From assembly GCA_963575745.1 (NCBI GenBank), contig CAUYUJ010018649.1, positions 107,123 to 171,122 on the forward strand: a stretch of 64,000 bases of DNA, given 5' to 3'. The DNA is from Prorocentrum cordatum (taxonomy: Eukaryota; Sar; Dinophyceae; Prorocentrales; Prorocentraceae). Shown in pieces: positions 1 through 8,620 of the stretch (position 1 is the first letter of the stretch; each line of letters opens with the position of its first letter). The position numbers were made by a program, and so were the translations under genes. The notes beneath the pieces are model-generated. The model made no database searches. It was given only the letters and a program-made list of their open reading frames with translations, and was not told the DNA's origin.

Positions 1-165
1 TGCACGGACGAGCGTACGAGTACGGCTACGTACGGCTACTAGTACGACTGCGGCGTGCACGGCCGAGCGTACGAGTACGGCTACGTACGGCTACTAGTAC
101 GACTGCGGCGTGCACGGCCGAGCGTACGAGTACAGCTACGTACGGGTACTAGTACGCCCCGCGGT
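1..165. repeat. 55-bp tandem repeat, about three copies, at the window edge
   Basis: Units begin at 1, 56 and 111 with TGCACGG(A/C)CGAGCGTACG. The first two differ by about one base and the third decays after about position 155. The unit is full of GTAC and CGTAC palindromic steps. The array starts at base 1, so it probably extends further left. Confidence 0.9.
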
Positions 166-291
166 CGTACTAGTAGGACGAAGTAGGCCTACTAGTACGA
201 CGACCGGGCTAAGCAAGCCTATTCTGACCTCACGTTTCGTGGCCCCCTAGGAAGCTCCACCAAAAGCCCCAATGGGAGGCAACCCATGTCC

Positions 292-885
292 TTAACTACA
301 AACCTTTTCACCTGAAGGCGTCAGTTGCCACCATCCCGTGGCCTCCCTCCCTCCCTCCAGCGTGGCCAGTTTATGCATATACACCGCCAGTGCGGGGGGC
401 GATATTCTGGGACCCCATGGACCAGAGAATATATGCGGCCTCTCTGGGTCCCCAGGGACTCGAAAATGTTTCACCCTATACCAACTGCCTCCTCGGACCT
501 TTGGACATCGATTCCCAAGGTGGTCGATATGTATAGTTTTCAGCCTCGGCTCCCTTCCTCCATTCGCTGGCGAACAACGGGGTAAAGCAAACATGTCAGC
601 CATGGGGACGTCTGTTCCAAGGCGAGTTTTCAGCCTCGGCTCCCTTCCTCCATTCGCTGGCGAACAACGGGGTAAAACAAACATGTCAGCCATCGGGGAC
701 GCCTGTTCCAAGGCGGCTGGAAATGACACCTGTGGTGACTCGTGGGGTGTGAAGCTTTCCAACTGCCCTAGGACCAGCGTTCCCGCTCCGGGGAACCTCG
801 CAGAGCGCCAACCCTTCGACCCCTCCTGTGCCGTCGTCGCCCCAGGCGCCGTCGTTGAGGGAGGGGAGGCTGTCCAGGGAGCCAT
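292..885 (-). CDS. hypothetical open frame containing a 30-residue duplication
   Basis: A 197-codon minus-strand frame includes the duplicated segment PMADMF(V/A)LPRCSPANGGREP encoded by the 90-bp repeat. No known domain is visible. A plus-strand frame (338-910) is open over the same bases, so this may be repeat-derived and not a gene. Its upstream part overlaps, in another frame, the better-looking Ala/Ser-rich frame at 686-1327, and both cannot be right there. It is listed only because it is a long frame with no strong competitor over 292-680. Confidence 0.18.
   Translation of the reverse strand: MAPWTASPPSTTAPGATTAQEGSKGWRSARFPGAGTLVLGQLESFTPHESPQVSFPAALEQASPMADMFVLPRCSPANGGREPRLKTRLGTDVPMADMFALPRCSPANGGREPRLKTIHIDHLGNRCPKVRGGSWYRVKHFRVPGDPERPHIFSGPWGPRISPPALAVYMHKLATLEGGREATGWWQLTPSGEKVCS
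535..714. repeat. 90-bp tandem duplication
   Basis: Two adjacent 90-bp copies (535-624 and 625-714) start with AGTTTTCAGCCTCGG and differ at only a few bases. Ninety is divisible by three, so reading frames on both strands carry a 30-residue duplication and stay open. This makes either frame a poor indicator of coding on its own. Confidence 0.92.
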
Positions 886-1327
886 GCTCGCTGACCGACA
901 TGTCGTCTAGGATGCCTCCCCCAAAAGGAACGACGGCGGCGCCGCCCTGGCTGCTGGAGAGGGCGCCCGTCGGCGGGCCGTTGCCGAGCGATCCGGTGGG
1001 CCCGGCGGGCTCGGCGGCGGGCTCCGCTGCGACAGCGTAGGCCGGAGACGCCAGACGGCTGCCGTCGGCGAGCCCCTCGCCGGCGGAGGGAGCGGCGGCG
1101 CCCGCGGCCGCGCCCCCGGCCGTGCTGGCGGTCGTGAAAGGCGTGGCGCCCGTCGCGGCGGCGGCACCGCTGCTGATGCTGGGGACGCCCGACGTGGCGG
1201 CGGAACCGCTGCTGTTGCTGCTCGAGGGCACTCCGCCCGCTTGTTCGCCGACCCGGCGCCGGCAACAGTTGCAGCCGCTGCCGCACTCCAAGCCTGATGC
1301 CTTCACTCCTAATCGCGCGCTGGCCAC
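686..1327 (-). CDS. Ala/Ser/Gly-rich hypothetical protein, probable exon
   Basis: The frame is rich in Ala, Gly, Ser, Thr and Pro, with an early Cys cluster (CGSGCNCC) near residue 17 and an acidic stretch near residues 148-170 (SLDSLPSLNDGAWGDD). This is balanced, non-repetitive composition, unlike the Arg-only frame read one base over (768-1388). Low-complexity Ala/Ser-rich exons are common in dinoflagellate proteins. I recognise no domain. The real exon probably ends before the 90-bp repeat, near residue 190, and its upstream boundary is uncertain. The immediate upstream sequence (1388-1412) abuts a dispersed satellite cassette, so any 5' exons lie beyond it or have been lost. Confidence 0.35.
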   Translation of the reverse strand: MASARLGVKASGLECGSGCNCCRRRVGEQAGGVPSSSNSSGSAATSGVPSISSGAAAATGATPFTTASTAGGAAAGAAAPSAGEGLADGSRLASPAYAVAAEPAAEPAGPTGSLGNGPPTGALSSSQGGAAVVPFGGGILDDMSVSEHGSLDSLPSLNDGAWGDDGTGGVEGLALCEVPRSGNAGPRAVGKLHTPRVTTGVISSRLGTGVPDG

Positions 1328-1411
1328 GAGCCGGTACTCCCAGCCGTCGTCCTTGGGGAGACCAAAAGAAACTGATATCGCTACTCACTGGACCTCTCCC
1401 AGGGTGAGTTC

Positions 1412-2200
1412 TGCTCAGAATCCCACCAGCCCTTTGGGCGTGAGTGGTTCAGCGAGCTTTCTCTGTCCTCAACCCCCCAACCCCCCTTCTTCCCCTTCGG
1501 GGAGGGGTTTACCCCTCCCCCTACCCCCTCCCCCTGGACCTGGAGAGGGCGGGCCGAGCGTCGTCAGGTTTTTTTTTTTACTCCTGGAAGGGCCAAAAAA
1601 ACGACGACCCTCACGAGGATTCTGGCTCCGACGGGGGGGCCCACTTTGGCCCCTCTGCTCTTCTTTAAAGCTAAAATCATTGATTTTACTACGGTTTTGG
1701 CCTCATTTTGGCGCTCTGAGGGGGCCGCGCTCATCTTCCTTCATAGCAGAATCACTGCTTTTAGGAAGGTTTTGGGCTCATTTTGTTCTTTTCAGGAGGC
1801 AGCTCTCACTGGCGCTTCCGAGGAGGCCGCAAGAGGCCCCAAGATGGCTTCCAGAGGCTCCCAGGAGGCTCCCAAGAGGCGTCCTAGAGGCCCCCCAGAG
1901 GCGCCCCAGCGGTCCCAAGAGGCCCCCAAGAGGCCCCCAAGAGGGCCCCCAAGAGGCCCCAAGAGGCCCCAAGAGGCCCCCAAGAGGCCCCCCAGAGGCC
2001 CCCAAGAGGCTCCCAAGAGGCCCCAAGAGGCCCCAAGAGTCCCCCAAGAGGCCCCACGAGGAGCCCGAACGACTCACATCAGGACGAGGTGCCCGAACGA
2101 CTCACACCACGATTAGCCCAAACGACTGCTACTGCTACTGCTACTGGTACTGCTATTGCTAGAACGACTCACACCAGGACGAGGGGCCCGAACGACTCAC
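1412..2200 (+). repeat. three-tier satellite cassette, copy A
   Basis: The cassette starts with a leader, AATCCCACCAGCCCTTTGGG, followed by a C-rich stretch with a CCCCTTCGGGG hairpin. Next come two tandem blocks of about 78 bp (about 1678 and 1752) opening with ATTGATTTTACTACGG or a variant. Then there are about 20 copies of a 10-11-bp unit (AAGAGGCCCCC, about 1825-2060), then a few 25-28-bp units (CCCGAACGACTCACACCA, about 2063-2215). The same order is seen at 6603-7680. Long frames across this region only translate the repeat. Confidence 0.9.
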
Positions 2201-2324
2201 ACCACGATTATCCCGAACGACTGCTACTGCTACTGCTACTGGTACAGCTACTGCTAGTGCTATTCCTCGTACTGCTTCTCCTACTACCACTACCACTACT
2301 CGTACTACTACTGCTACTACTACG

Positions 2325-2364
<40 letters not shown>

Positions 2365-2554
2365 GTACGAGTATTACTACTGGTATTGTTACTGGTACTA
2401 CGACGATTCCTACTTCTACTATATCTAGAGCTACTACTACGACACCTCGACCTCCTCATGTCACCACTCCATCTGCTACACCTATACCTGCTCCTACTAC
2501 TATGACTACGACTATTACTACTACTCGTAGTAGTAATAGAACTAGAACTAGTAG

Positions 2555-2586
<32 letters not shown>

Positions 2587-2630
2587 TTACTACTATTACT
2601 ACTATTACTACTACTACTACTACTACTACG

Positions 2631-2667
<37 letters not shown>

Positions 2668-2747
2668 CTACTCCTACTCCTACTAGTAATATTCGTACTA
2701 CTACTACAATACAACTACCACAACTACTACCACCACTACTACTCTAG
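2110..2747. repeat. trinucleotide microsatellite (TAC/CTG-type)
   Basis: Long runs of CTACTG and TAC/ACT triplets fill this stretch and produce poly-Ser, poly-Thr and poly-Leu frames on both strands. A few cassette units of 25-28 bp are embedded near 2160-2215. There is no gene here. Confidence 0.95.
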
Positions 2748-2905
2748 CGAAGCATGCCGACCGTGGTGTGCTTCAGGCGTGTCTCTGCGTGCCCTCGCGC
2801 ACATCCCCTGCGTCTTCTTTCTCCTGTATCTTCTTTTATCTTCCTACATCTATATGGTAGAGGGAGCCCACGAGGAGGAAGAGGAGGAGGGAGAGAAGGC
2901 GATGG
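2748..2905 (+). repeat. dispersed repeat, partner of an inverted copy at 7681-7845
   Basis: The stretch begins GCGAAGCATGCCGACCGTG and continues through a pyrimidine-rich part into a purine-rich AGGAGGAAGAGG tract. The reverse complement of 7681-7845 begins GCGAAGCATGCCGACAGTC and follows the same course. Both lie just downstream of a satellite cassette, so they may mark a cassette end that is inverted in one copy. Confidence 0.75.
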
Positions 2906-3025
2906 GAGCCCAGACAGAAGGCGGCCCTCCTCGAGTCCTACACGCAATCGACTTCAGCGACACATGCGACGGCGACTTCTCAGACGACGGCGGCGGCGAC
3001 GACGCCGACGACGGCGCGACCATGC

Positions 3026-3330
3026 TTACGATGACAACGACGGCTTCGACGACGACGATTGAATGGGCGACGGCGTCGACGATCCAGCGATCTTTCCTGT
3101 CCAGTTCTGCAGTGCGCACGCGGCACAGATGTCTACCGTGCTCAGGCTCGCAGCTCTGAGCTGCACCTCAAAAGCAGGTTCGCCCATTAAGTCGGGCGCG
3201 GGCACCAGGCGGCAGCTTCGGGGGGGAGGTGGAAGCGGAGCAGAAGGGGAAACAGCCTCCAAGATCGGCCCCCTCGAACAGATCTGGGGAATCACGCAAC
3301 TCAGAGTGTGCACGTCCTCGACCAGGATGC
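3026..3330 (-). CDS. possible exon, unknown protein
   Basis: The minus-strand frame reads through CSRGPILEAVSPSAPL, LMGEPAFEVQLRAASL and STVDICAACALQNWTG with balanced composition. It then becomes Ser-rich. There is no domain and no clear start. A competing plus-strand frame (2779-3159) begins with a hydrophobic segment and an acidic run, so coding on either strand is uncertain. Confidence 0.22.
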
Positions 3331-3344
3331 ACGTGGTGTCAGTA

Positions 3345-4335
3345 GTTGGGGCCCCCCCACCCTGGTGTGAGTTGTTCGGGCCCCTCCTTGTGTGACTCGT
3401 TCGGGCCCCTCGCCGAACGACTCGCACATCGAGGAAGGGCCCCGACGACTCTGACCAGGAGGGGGGGGGGGCCCGAACGACTCACATCAGGAAAACCGTG
3501 AAGGTATCGCACTGACACGGCGGAAGGGAGAAAAACCCTCTCCTCTTCTGTGGAGCCATACTCATTGATTTTACTACGATGTGGGCCCCACTTCCGCCTT
3601 CTGAGGGGGCAGCGCTCATGAAATCCCCCCTCGTCCTTCAAGGCAACATCATTCATGTCGCGAAGCTTGTGGCCTCCATTTCCTCTTCTGACGGGAAGAG
3701 GCTCCAAGATGGTTTCACGAGGCCCCAGGGAGGCCCTCAAGAGGCTCCCAAGATGCCCCGAAGAGCTCACCAAGAGGCCCCGAGAGGCCCCCCCGAAGCA
3801 CCGAAGACGCTTCTGGAAGTCCCTGGGGCCGCCAAGAGGACCCCAAGCATTCCAAGCGCCCTCCACGAGGCCCCCATGAGGCCTGAAGAGGCTCCCCAAA
3901 CCCACCCAAGACACTCCTAGAAGCCCCTGGGGCCGCCAAGAGGCCCCCAAGACGCCCCAAAAGGGGACGAGGTGCCCGCGCGCCTCGCGCCGCGAGGAAC
4001 CCAAACGACTCACACCAGGACGAGGAGCCCAAACGACTCGCACCACGAAGAGCCCGACCGACTCACACCAGAATGAGGCGCCCGAACGACTCGCAGCAGG
4101 AGGAGGCGCCCCAACGACTCACACCACGAGGAGCCCGAACGACTCATAGCACGACGAGGGCCCCGAACGACTCACACCACGAGGAGCCCCAAGGAGTCAC
4201 ACCAGGAGGAGGGGCCCGAACGACCCACACCCGGTTGCGGGGCCCAAACAACTCTCACCACGGGAAGCCCGAACGACTCACACCAGGACGAAGAGCCCGA
4301 ACGACTCACACCAGAACGGATCAAACGAGGCAGAG
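3345..4335. repeat. satellite cassette, copy B, with an inverted junction of 25-28-bp units
   Basis: At 3350-3412 the units read as GTGTGAGT(T/C)GTTCGGGCCC, then switch at about 3412 to the opposite sense (CCGAACGACTCGCAC). From about 3561 come two diverged 78-bp-type blocks (ATTGATTTTACTACGATG, then ATTCATGTCGCGAAG), then 10-11-bp AAGAGGCCCC units (about 3715-3960), then about 12 units of 25-28 bp to 4330. The C-rich leader of copies A and C is absent. Confidence 0.85.
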
Positions 4336-4880
4336 GCGGAGAAGGAGGACTGTGAAGAGGACACACATGTTTTCGCATCGAACGCTGTAAGCCCCAGACT
4401 CCATTGAGGCAACATCCAGTGTCCAGCCTCACTGTACCCAGACATACTCTCTTACAGCAGCGTGAAATCCATAGTGGTAAGTATGGGTCTCAGCAGTACT
4501 GGAGGACAGACTATGAACTAGACGTAATCTTCGTACCAATGAACCATCACGGAGTATAATGACCAGCACTTTCACCAGAACAGGATAATCAGCACCATCA
4601 CAGAGTGCAGTAACCAGCACCCGAGAACCAAAGTACGGGCTTCAGCCGACTACAATACAAGTCCCACCAGCAAGCTGTTTTCTATAGTAGAGCCCACCTG
4701 AAGCGTTCGGGGCTCAGCTGAGTGGAGTACGCGTCCCACCACCAAGCTGATCCCTATAATACAGGCCACCTGAGCCGCCACGGACAATGAGTAGTGGCAC
4801 ATCCACCAATGGGTAGATACCGACGCCGTAGCCATGTATACATGAACCCCCGAACCCATTCAGGTAACGTCCCGTTTTCA
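4336..4880. other. intergenic stretch with a local duplication, no gene seen
   Basis: There is no convincing reading frame. Two segments of about 44 bp (4660-4703 and 4733-4776) are related: both start GTCCCACCA(G/C)CAAGCTG and end AGCC(C/)ACCTGA. The segment at 4408-4445 (CCAGCCTCACTGTACCCAGA) resembles 4868-4905 (TTCAGCCTCACTATGCCTAG). The area is therefore a small patchwork of duplications. Confidence 0.6.
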
Positions 4881-4946
4881 GCCTCACTATGCCTAGAGAT
4901 AATGTCGCCAGTATCAAGTCTGGGCCGACGGCCTCCGCGCCGTGCC

Positions 4947-6603
4947 TCATCGTCCCCAGGCTTTGCTCCACCATGCGGGAATCGGTTGCAACTCGTCCAA
5001 GAACTTTCGGTCGTCGGCGGATATCGCTCCGTCGCTTCCCGGCCAGCGTTTCTCTCCGAAAAAGACGGGGGTCAGCGGGCATTGGGCCTGGTGAATGCGG
5101 CAAAGGCACTTGCACTTTCGCTTGCTCTTCTGCAGCGCTTTGCGCAGGTTGCGCACTCGTTCGTCGATGCCAGCGACGCACTCCTTGCACTGTAGCTTCT
5201 GGCGATTGTGATTCTTGTGGTGCTCCAGAAGCGTTTGGTTGAACTTACGGGCGCCGAACCTGCAAGAGCACACATTGCACATGTGCGTCTCCAGGTCCGC
5301 CGGGTCGAATCCCAGCGCGCGGCATTCTTTGCAGACAAAAGATGTGCCCCGAGAAGACGCGTAATGCCTGCGTTCTGACTTCGACCAGTACTTCAGCTCA
5401 TAAGCCGTTGTGCACTTTCCGCACCGCAGCTTCGTCTGACAGTCCAGGCGCACCAAACGAACCTTCCCCCGCCTCTTCGCATTGTACAGCAATTGCTTGT
5501 CGAACGCGAGGCTGCCCAAATGTTTCAAGCAATCATCGCACTGGTGCTCGTCGACGTTGCCGGGCGCGAGCCCTCGCTCTGCGCGGCCCGGGCACGCGAG
5601 GTCTCTATCGGAACACCGATGGTGCTTCATAATATTCGCGCTCCACACGCCTTCCTCAAAAAACATCTTTGCAAGCAGAACGCCCGTGCCTCTGCGGGGT
5701 CAGGCTCATCTTCCAGTCATCACGTTCCACGCACCGCTTGCATATTGAATGGTCAGGCGGGATTCTCCTAGGAGCGCCTCCATCGGCCATCCCTTGGGAA
5801 GCCTCGGCCGCCCGCGCAGACCGACGCGGCATTGGGCCGATCTCGCGCGCGCAGTCCATGCATCTCGTCCACCTCCCTTGCGACGCGTACTTCTCGTAGA
5901 AGTCGGCGGCTGCTTTCATGCCGAAGTCGCGAGCGTCGAGCATGTACTCCTGCTTCCCTTTGAGGTAGCAGCAGGCGCGCAGGTGCTTCCTCGCCATGGG
6001 GTCCATCTTCTCAGCTTCAGCGGCCTCGTCATCAAGCGTACTCCATTCATGGATCGCCTCGTCTGCTGTGATCTGGCCAGACAGCTTCCGCATCAGTCGC
6101 TCGGGCCCCACTGGGTTGCCGAGGCCGAACAGAAAGGTCGAGAATGGCTGCATGACGCAGATGTTTGGCAATCGCTTCACTCTGGACAAGCATACGTAGG
6201 CATCATGTGAGCGGTGGAAGCGAAGTCGGGGAGAATCCAGAAGCCCGTGCGTCGGGCTTCGATGCCCGTATGCTTGTTGACTTTCCAGGTCCTGGATCTC
6301 CGCTTCAACGGGTATACGCCCGTCGGCAGCTTCCCTATGCTCCACTGTGCTTCTGGGAAATGGATATATAGATAACCAAGGGCAACCTATCCAATATGAA
6401 CTCGCCCTCGGTCTCCTGGGGACTACAATCAGGCGCCAGAGACCATCCGGAAATCACTCCCTTTCGGTGTCTGTACAGTTGTCTGCTTCGATCGACGTTG
6501 TCCGTCAACCGAATGGGCATGCCTTTGGCCAATGGGTAGATGCTTGGAATGTTGCCCGTCTCCTGGTCGTGCCTCTTCAGCCAGGAGAACAACTTCTCTT
6601 CCA
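4947..6603 (-). pseudogene. decayed Pif1-like helicase C-terminus joined to Stc1-like CxxC zinc clusters
   Basis: Reading leftward, the helicase part has LAKGMPIRLTDNVDRS (about 6530), then IHFPEAQWSIGKLPTGVYPL in a second frame, then FWILPDF, then DAYVCLSRVKRLPNICVMQP (about 6150) in a third. These are the end of an SF1 Pif1/RecD-type motor. CxxC pairs follow: CMDC, CKRC, CDDC, CGKC, CKEC, CNVC, CKEC and CKCLC. The pairs are spaced as in Stc1-like zinc domains, and the frame ends with WWSKAWGR. It is broken by a two-base shift at a TA run (about 6365), a deletion after the STAHM motif (about 6205) and a one-base shift at a T6 run (5660). CPGR and RLVRLDC show Arg where Cys ligands are expected. 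A satellite cassette cuts off the upstream part at 6603. The role of intact relatives is unknown. Confidence 0.7.
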
Positions 6604-7680
6604 ATCCCACCAGCCCTTTGGGCGTGAGTGGTTTAAAAAGCCCGCTCTGTCCTCAACCCCCCTTCTTCCCCTTCGGGGAGGGGTTTACCCCTCCCCCTTA
6701 CCCCCTCCCCCTGGACCTGGAGAGGGTGCCCCGCGGGTCGTTGGAGGTTTTTTTTTTCGACTCCTGGGAGGGCCAAAAAACGACGACCCTCACGAGGATT
6801 CTGGCCCCGACGGGGGGGGCGAGTTTGGCCCCTCTGCTCGTCTTTGAAGCAGAAAGCATTGATTTTACTAAGGTTTTGGCCCCATTTTGGCCTTCTGAGG
6901 AGGCCGCGCTCATCTTCCCTCATAGCAACATCATTGATTTTACGAAGGTTTTGGGCTCATTTTGTCCTTCTCAGGGGGCAGCTCTCACTTGCGCTTCTGA
7001 GGAGGTCGCAAGAGGCCCCAAGATGGCCCCAAGAGGCCCCCAGGAGGCCCCCAAGAGGCCTCCAAGAGGCCCCCCAGAGGCCCCCAAGCGGCCTCAAGAG
7101 GCCCCCAAGAGGCCCCCAAGAGGCCCCCAAGAGGCCCCACGAGGCCCCAAGAAGAGGCCCCCAAGAGGCCCCCAAGAGGCCCCACGAGGCCCCAAGAGGC
7201 CCCCCAGAGGCCCCCCAGAGGCCCCCAAGAGGCCCCCAAGAGGCCCCACGAGGCTCCAAGAGGCCCCCAAGAGGCCCCACGAGGAGCCCGAACGACTCAC
7301 ACCAGGACGAGGGGCCCGAACGACTCACACCACGAAGAGCCCGAACGACTCACACCACAAGGAGGGGCCCGAACGACTCACACCAGGACGAGGCGCCCGA
7401 ACGACTCACACCACGAGGAGCCCGAACGACTCACACCACGACGCGGGCCCCGAACGACTCACACCACGAGGAGCCCGAACGAGTCACACCAGGAGGAGGG
7501 GCCCGAACGACTCACACCAGGATGAGGGGCCCGAACAACTCACACCACGAGAAGCCCGAACGACTCACACCAGGACGAAGAGCCCGAACGACTCACACCA
7601 CGAAGAGCCCGAACGACTCACACCAGGAAGAAGGGCCCGAACGACTCACACCAGGACGAGAAACCCCAAACGACTCAAAT
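6603..7680 (+). repeat. three-tier satellite cassette, copy C
   Basis: This copy has the same leader as copy A (AATCCCACCAGCCCTTTGGG), the CCCCTTCGGGG hairpin, and two 78-bp blocks at about 6859 and 6936. It then has about 25 units of 10-11 bp (7010-7285) and about 14 units of 25-28 bp (CCGAACGACTCACACCAGGA, 7287-7680). It interrupts the helicase gene: coding similarity on the minus strand stops exactly where the leader begins. Confidence 0.92.
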
Positions 7681-7845
7681 CACGAGGAGCGCTTTCTCTC
7701 CCTCCTCCTCCGCCTCGTCCTTCTCCCGCTCCCCTCACAAGGAGGATGTACAAGGAGGCGGGAGGAAGGAGGAACAGGGGAGATATGCGGGGCCAAGCGG
7801 ACACACGCCTGAAAAACACGACTGTCGGCATGCTTCGCGAGAGTT
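7681..7845 (-). repeat. dispersed repeat, inverted relative to 2748-2905
   Basis: Read on the minus strand this begins near 7845 with GCGAAGCATGCCGACAGTC. It runs through AGGCGTGTGTCCGC into pyrimidine-rich and then purine-rich DNA, as at 2748-2905. It directly follows the last 25-28-bp cassette unit. The peptide read from both copies (TRLK(H/N)TTVGMLR) is shared, but I see no gene. Confidence 0.75.
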
Positions 7846-7989
7846 GCTGCTGTGAGATGGGCTGGTGGGGATACGCGAAGCGTAAAGAATTTCGAGGCGA
7901 ATCCAGCGGTGGCGATGGGAGACTCCAAGAAGGCCAGAAAAGGCGAGAACGAGGCAAGGGCAGCGGCATCTGTATATCTTTGCCTGCTC

Positions 7990-8520
7990 TCAATCCTGGG
8001 CCGTGCCCACCGCCCGGCACCACTCGTCGGACTCCCCGCTGGTGGAGTCGTAGGCGTAGCAGGCCCACGCCTCGGTGGCGTTGCCGCCCGAGGCGAGGCC
8101 TGCCTCGGCCGCGGCGGGCGGCGGCGGCGCTGGAGCCGCGGCGGAGGGCCGTCCTGGCAGAGGCGCCGCCATCGGGGCCGCCGTCCGCTCCTCCTTCTCC
8201 TCTGCCTCCGCCTGCGTCGGCGGCGCCGACTGCGCGACGGCCGCCGCTGTGTCACCCAGCGGTGCGGCGGGCGAAGACGCCGCCATCGAGGCCGCCATCT
8301 GCTCCGCCTCCGCCCGCGTCGGCGGCGCCGACTGCGCGACGGCCGCCGCGGTCCCGCCCAGCGGCGCGGCGAGCGGCACCTGGCCGCTGGGCGGCGGACT
8401 GGCGGCGGCGCACGCGGTGTCGTAGTCCGAGCAGCAGTTGCTGTGCCTCAGGCACTGCTGGTTGCACTGGCAGGGGCGGCCGCGGTCGAACTCCTCCGAG
8501 GGCGCGGGTTGGGGGATGTG
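7990..8520 (-). CDS. somatomedin-B-like domain protein, exon
   Basis: The frame carries EEFDRGRPCQCNQQC followed by LRHSNCCSDYDTAC, which matches the second half of a somatomedin-B domain (CxCxxC...CCxDYxxxC). That small disulphide domain is common in extracellular and dinoflagellate proteins. The first Cys pair of the domain is not present, so it probably lies in an upstream exon. An AG acceptor in GCCCTCGGAG just before GAGTTCGAC fits this. After the domain come two related Ala-rich repeats (AAPLGGTAAAVAQSAPPT and AAPLGDTAAAVAQSAPPT), then EAWACYAYDSTSGESDEWCR and a stop. The frame stays open upstream to 8619, but that part looks intronic. The product is probably secreted or cell-surface; partner and role are unknown. 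Confidence 0.6.
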   Translation of the reverse strand, partial: HIPQPAPSEEFDRGRPCQCNQQCLRHSNCCSDYDTACAAASPPPSGQVPLAAPLGGTAAAVAQSAPPTRAEAEQMAASMAASSPAAPLGDTAAAVAQSAPPTQAEAEEKEERTAAPMAAPLPGRPSAAAPAPPPPAAAEAGLASGGNATEAWACYAYDSTSGESDEWCRAVGTAQD

Positions 8521-8620
8521 GACGATCGAGGGTCGAGGCTCTCTGTGCAGAAAAACAAATGTGCACGGTGGGCCCGATGAAACTGCCGCGGCCCCACAGC
8601 CGCAGCTGGAGGCCAGCACG

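Noticed and set aside
1697-1720. CATTTTGGC in the cassette as a leader relic
   Set aside because: Only nine or so bases match and the sequence is a fixed part of the 78-bp block.
1122-2162. Long plus-strand frame of 346 codons
   Set aside because: Most of it translates the 11-bp and 27-bp satellite units; all three frames stay open for the same reason.
2208-2747. Poly-Ser, poly-Thr and poly-Leu frames
   Set aside because: They are products of the TAC/CTG microsatellite.
7287-7680. CRISPR-like regular repeats (25-28 bp)
   Set aside because: There are no unique spacers, no associated genes, and the context is eukaryotic; the units are contiguous satellite.
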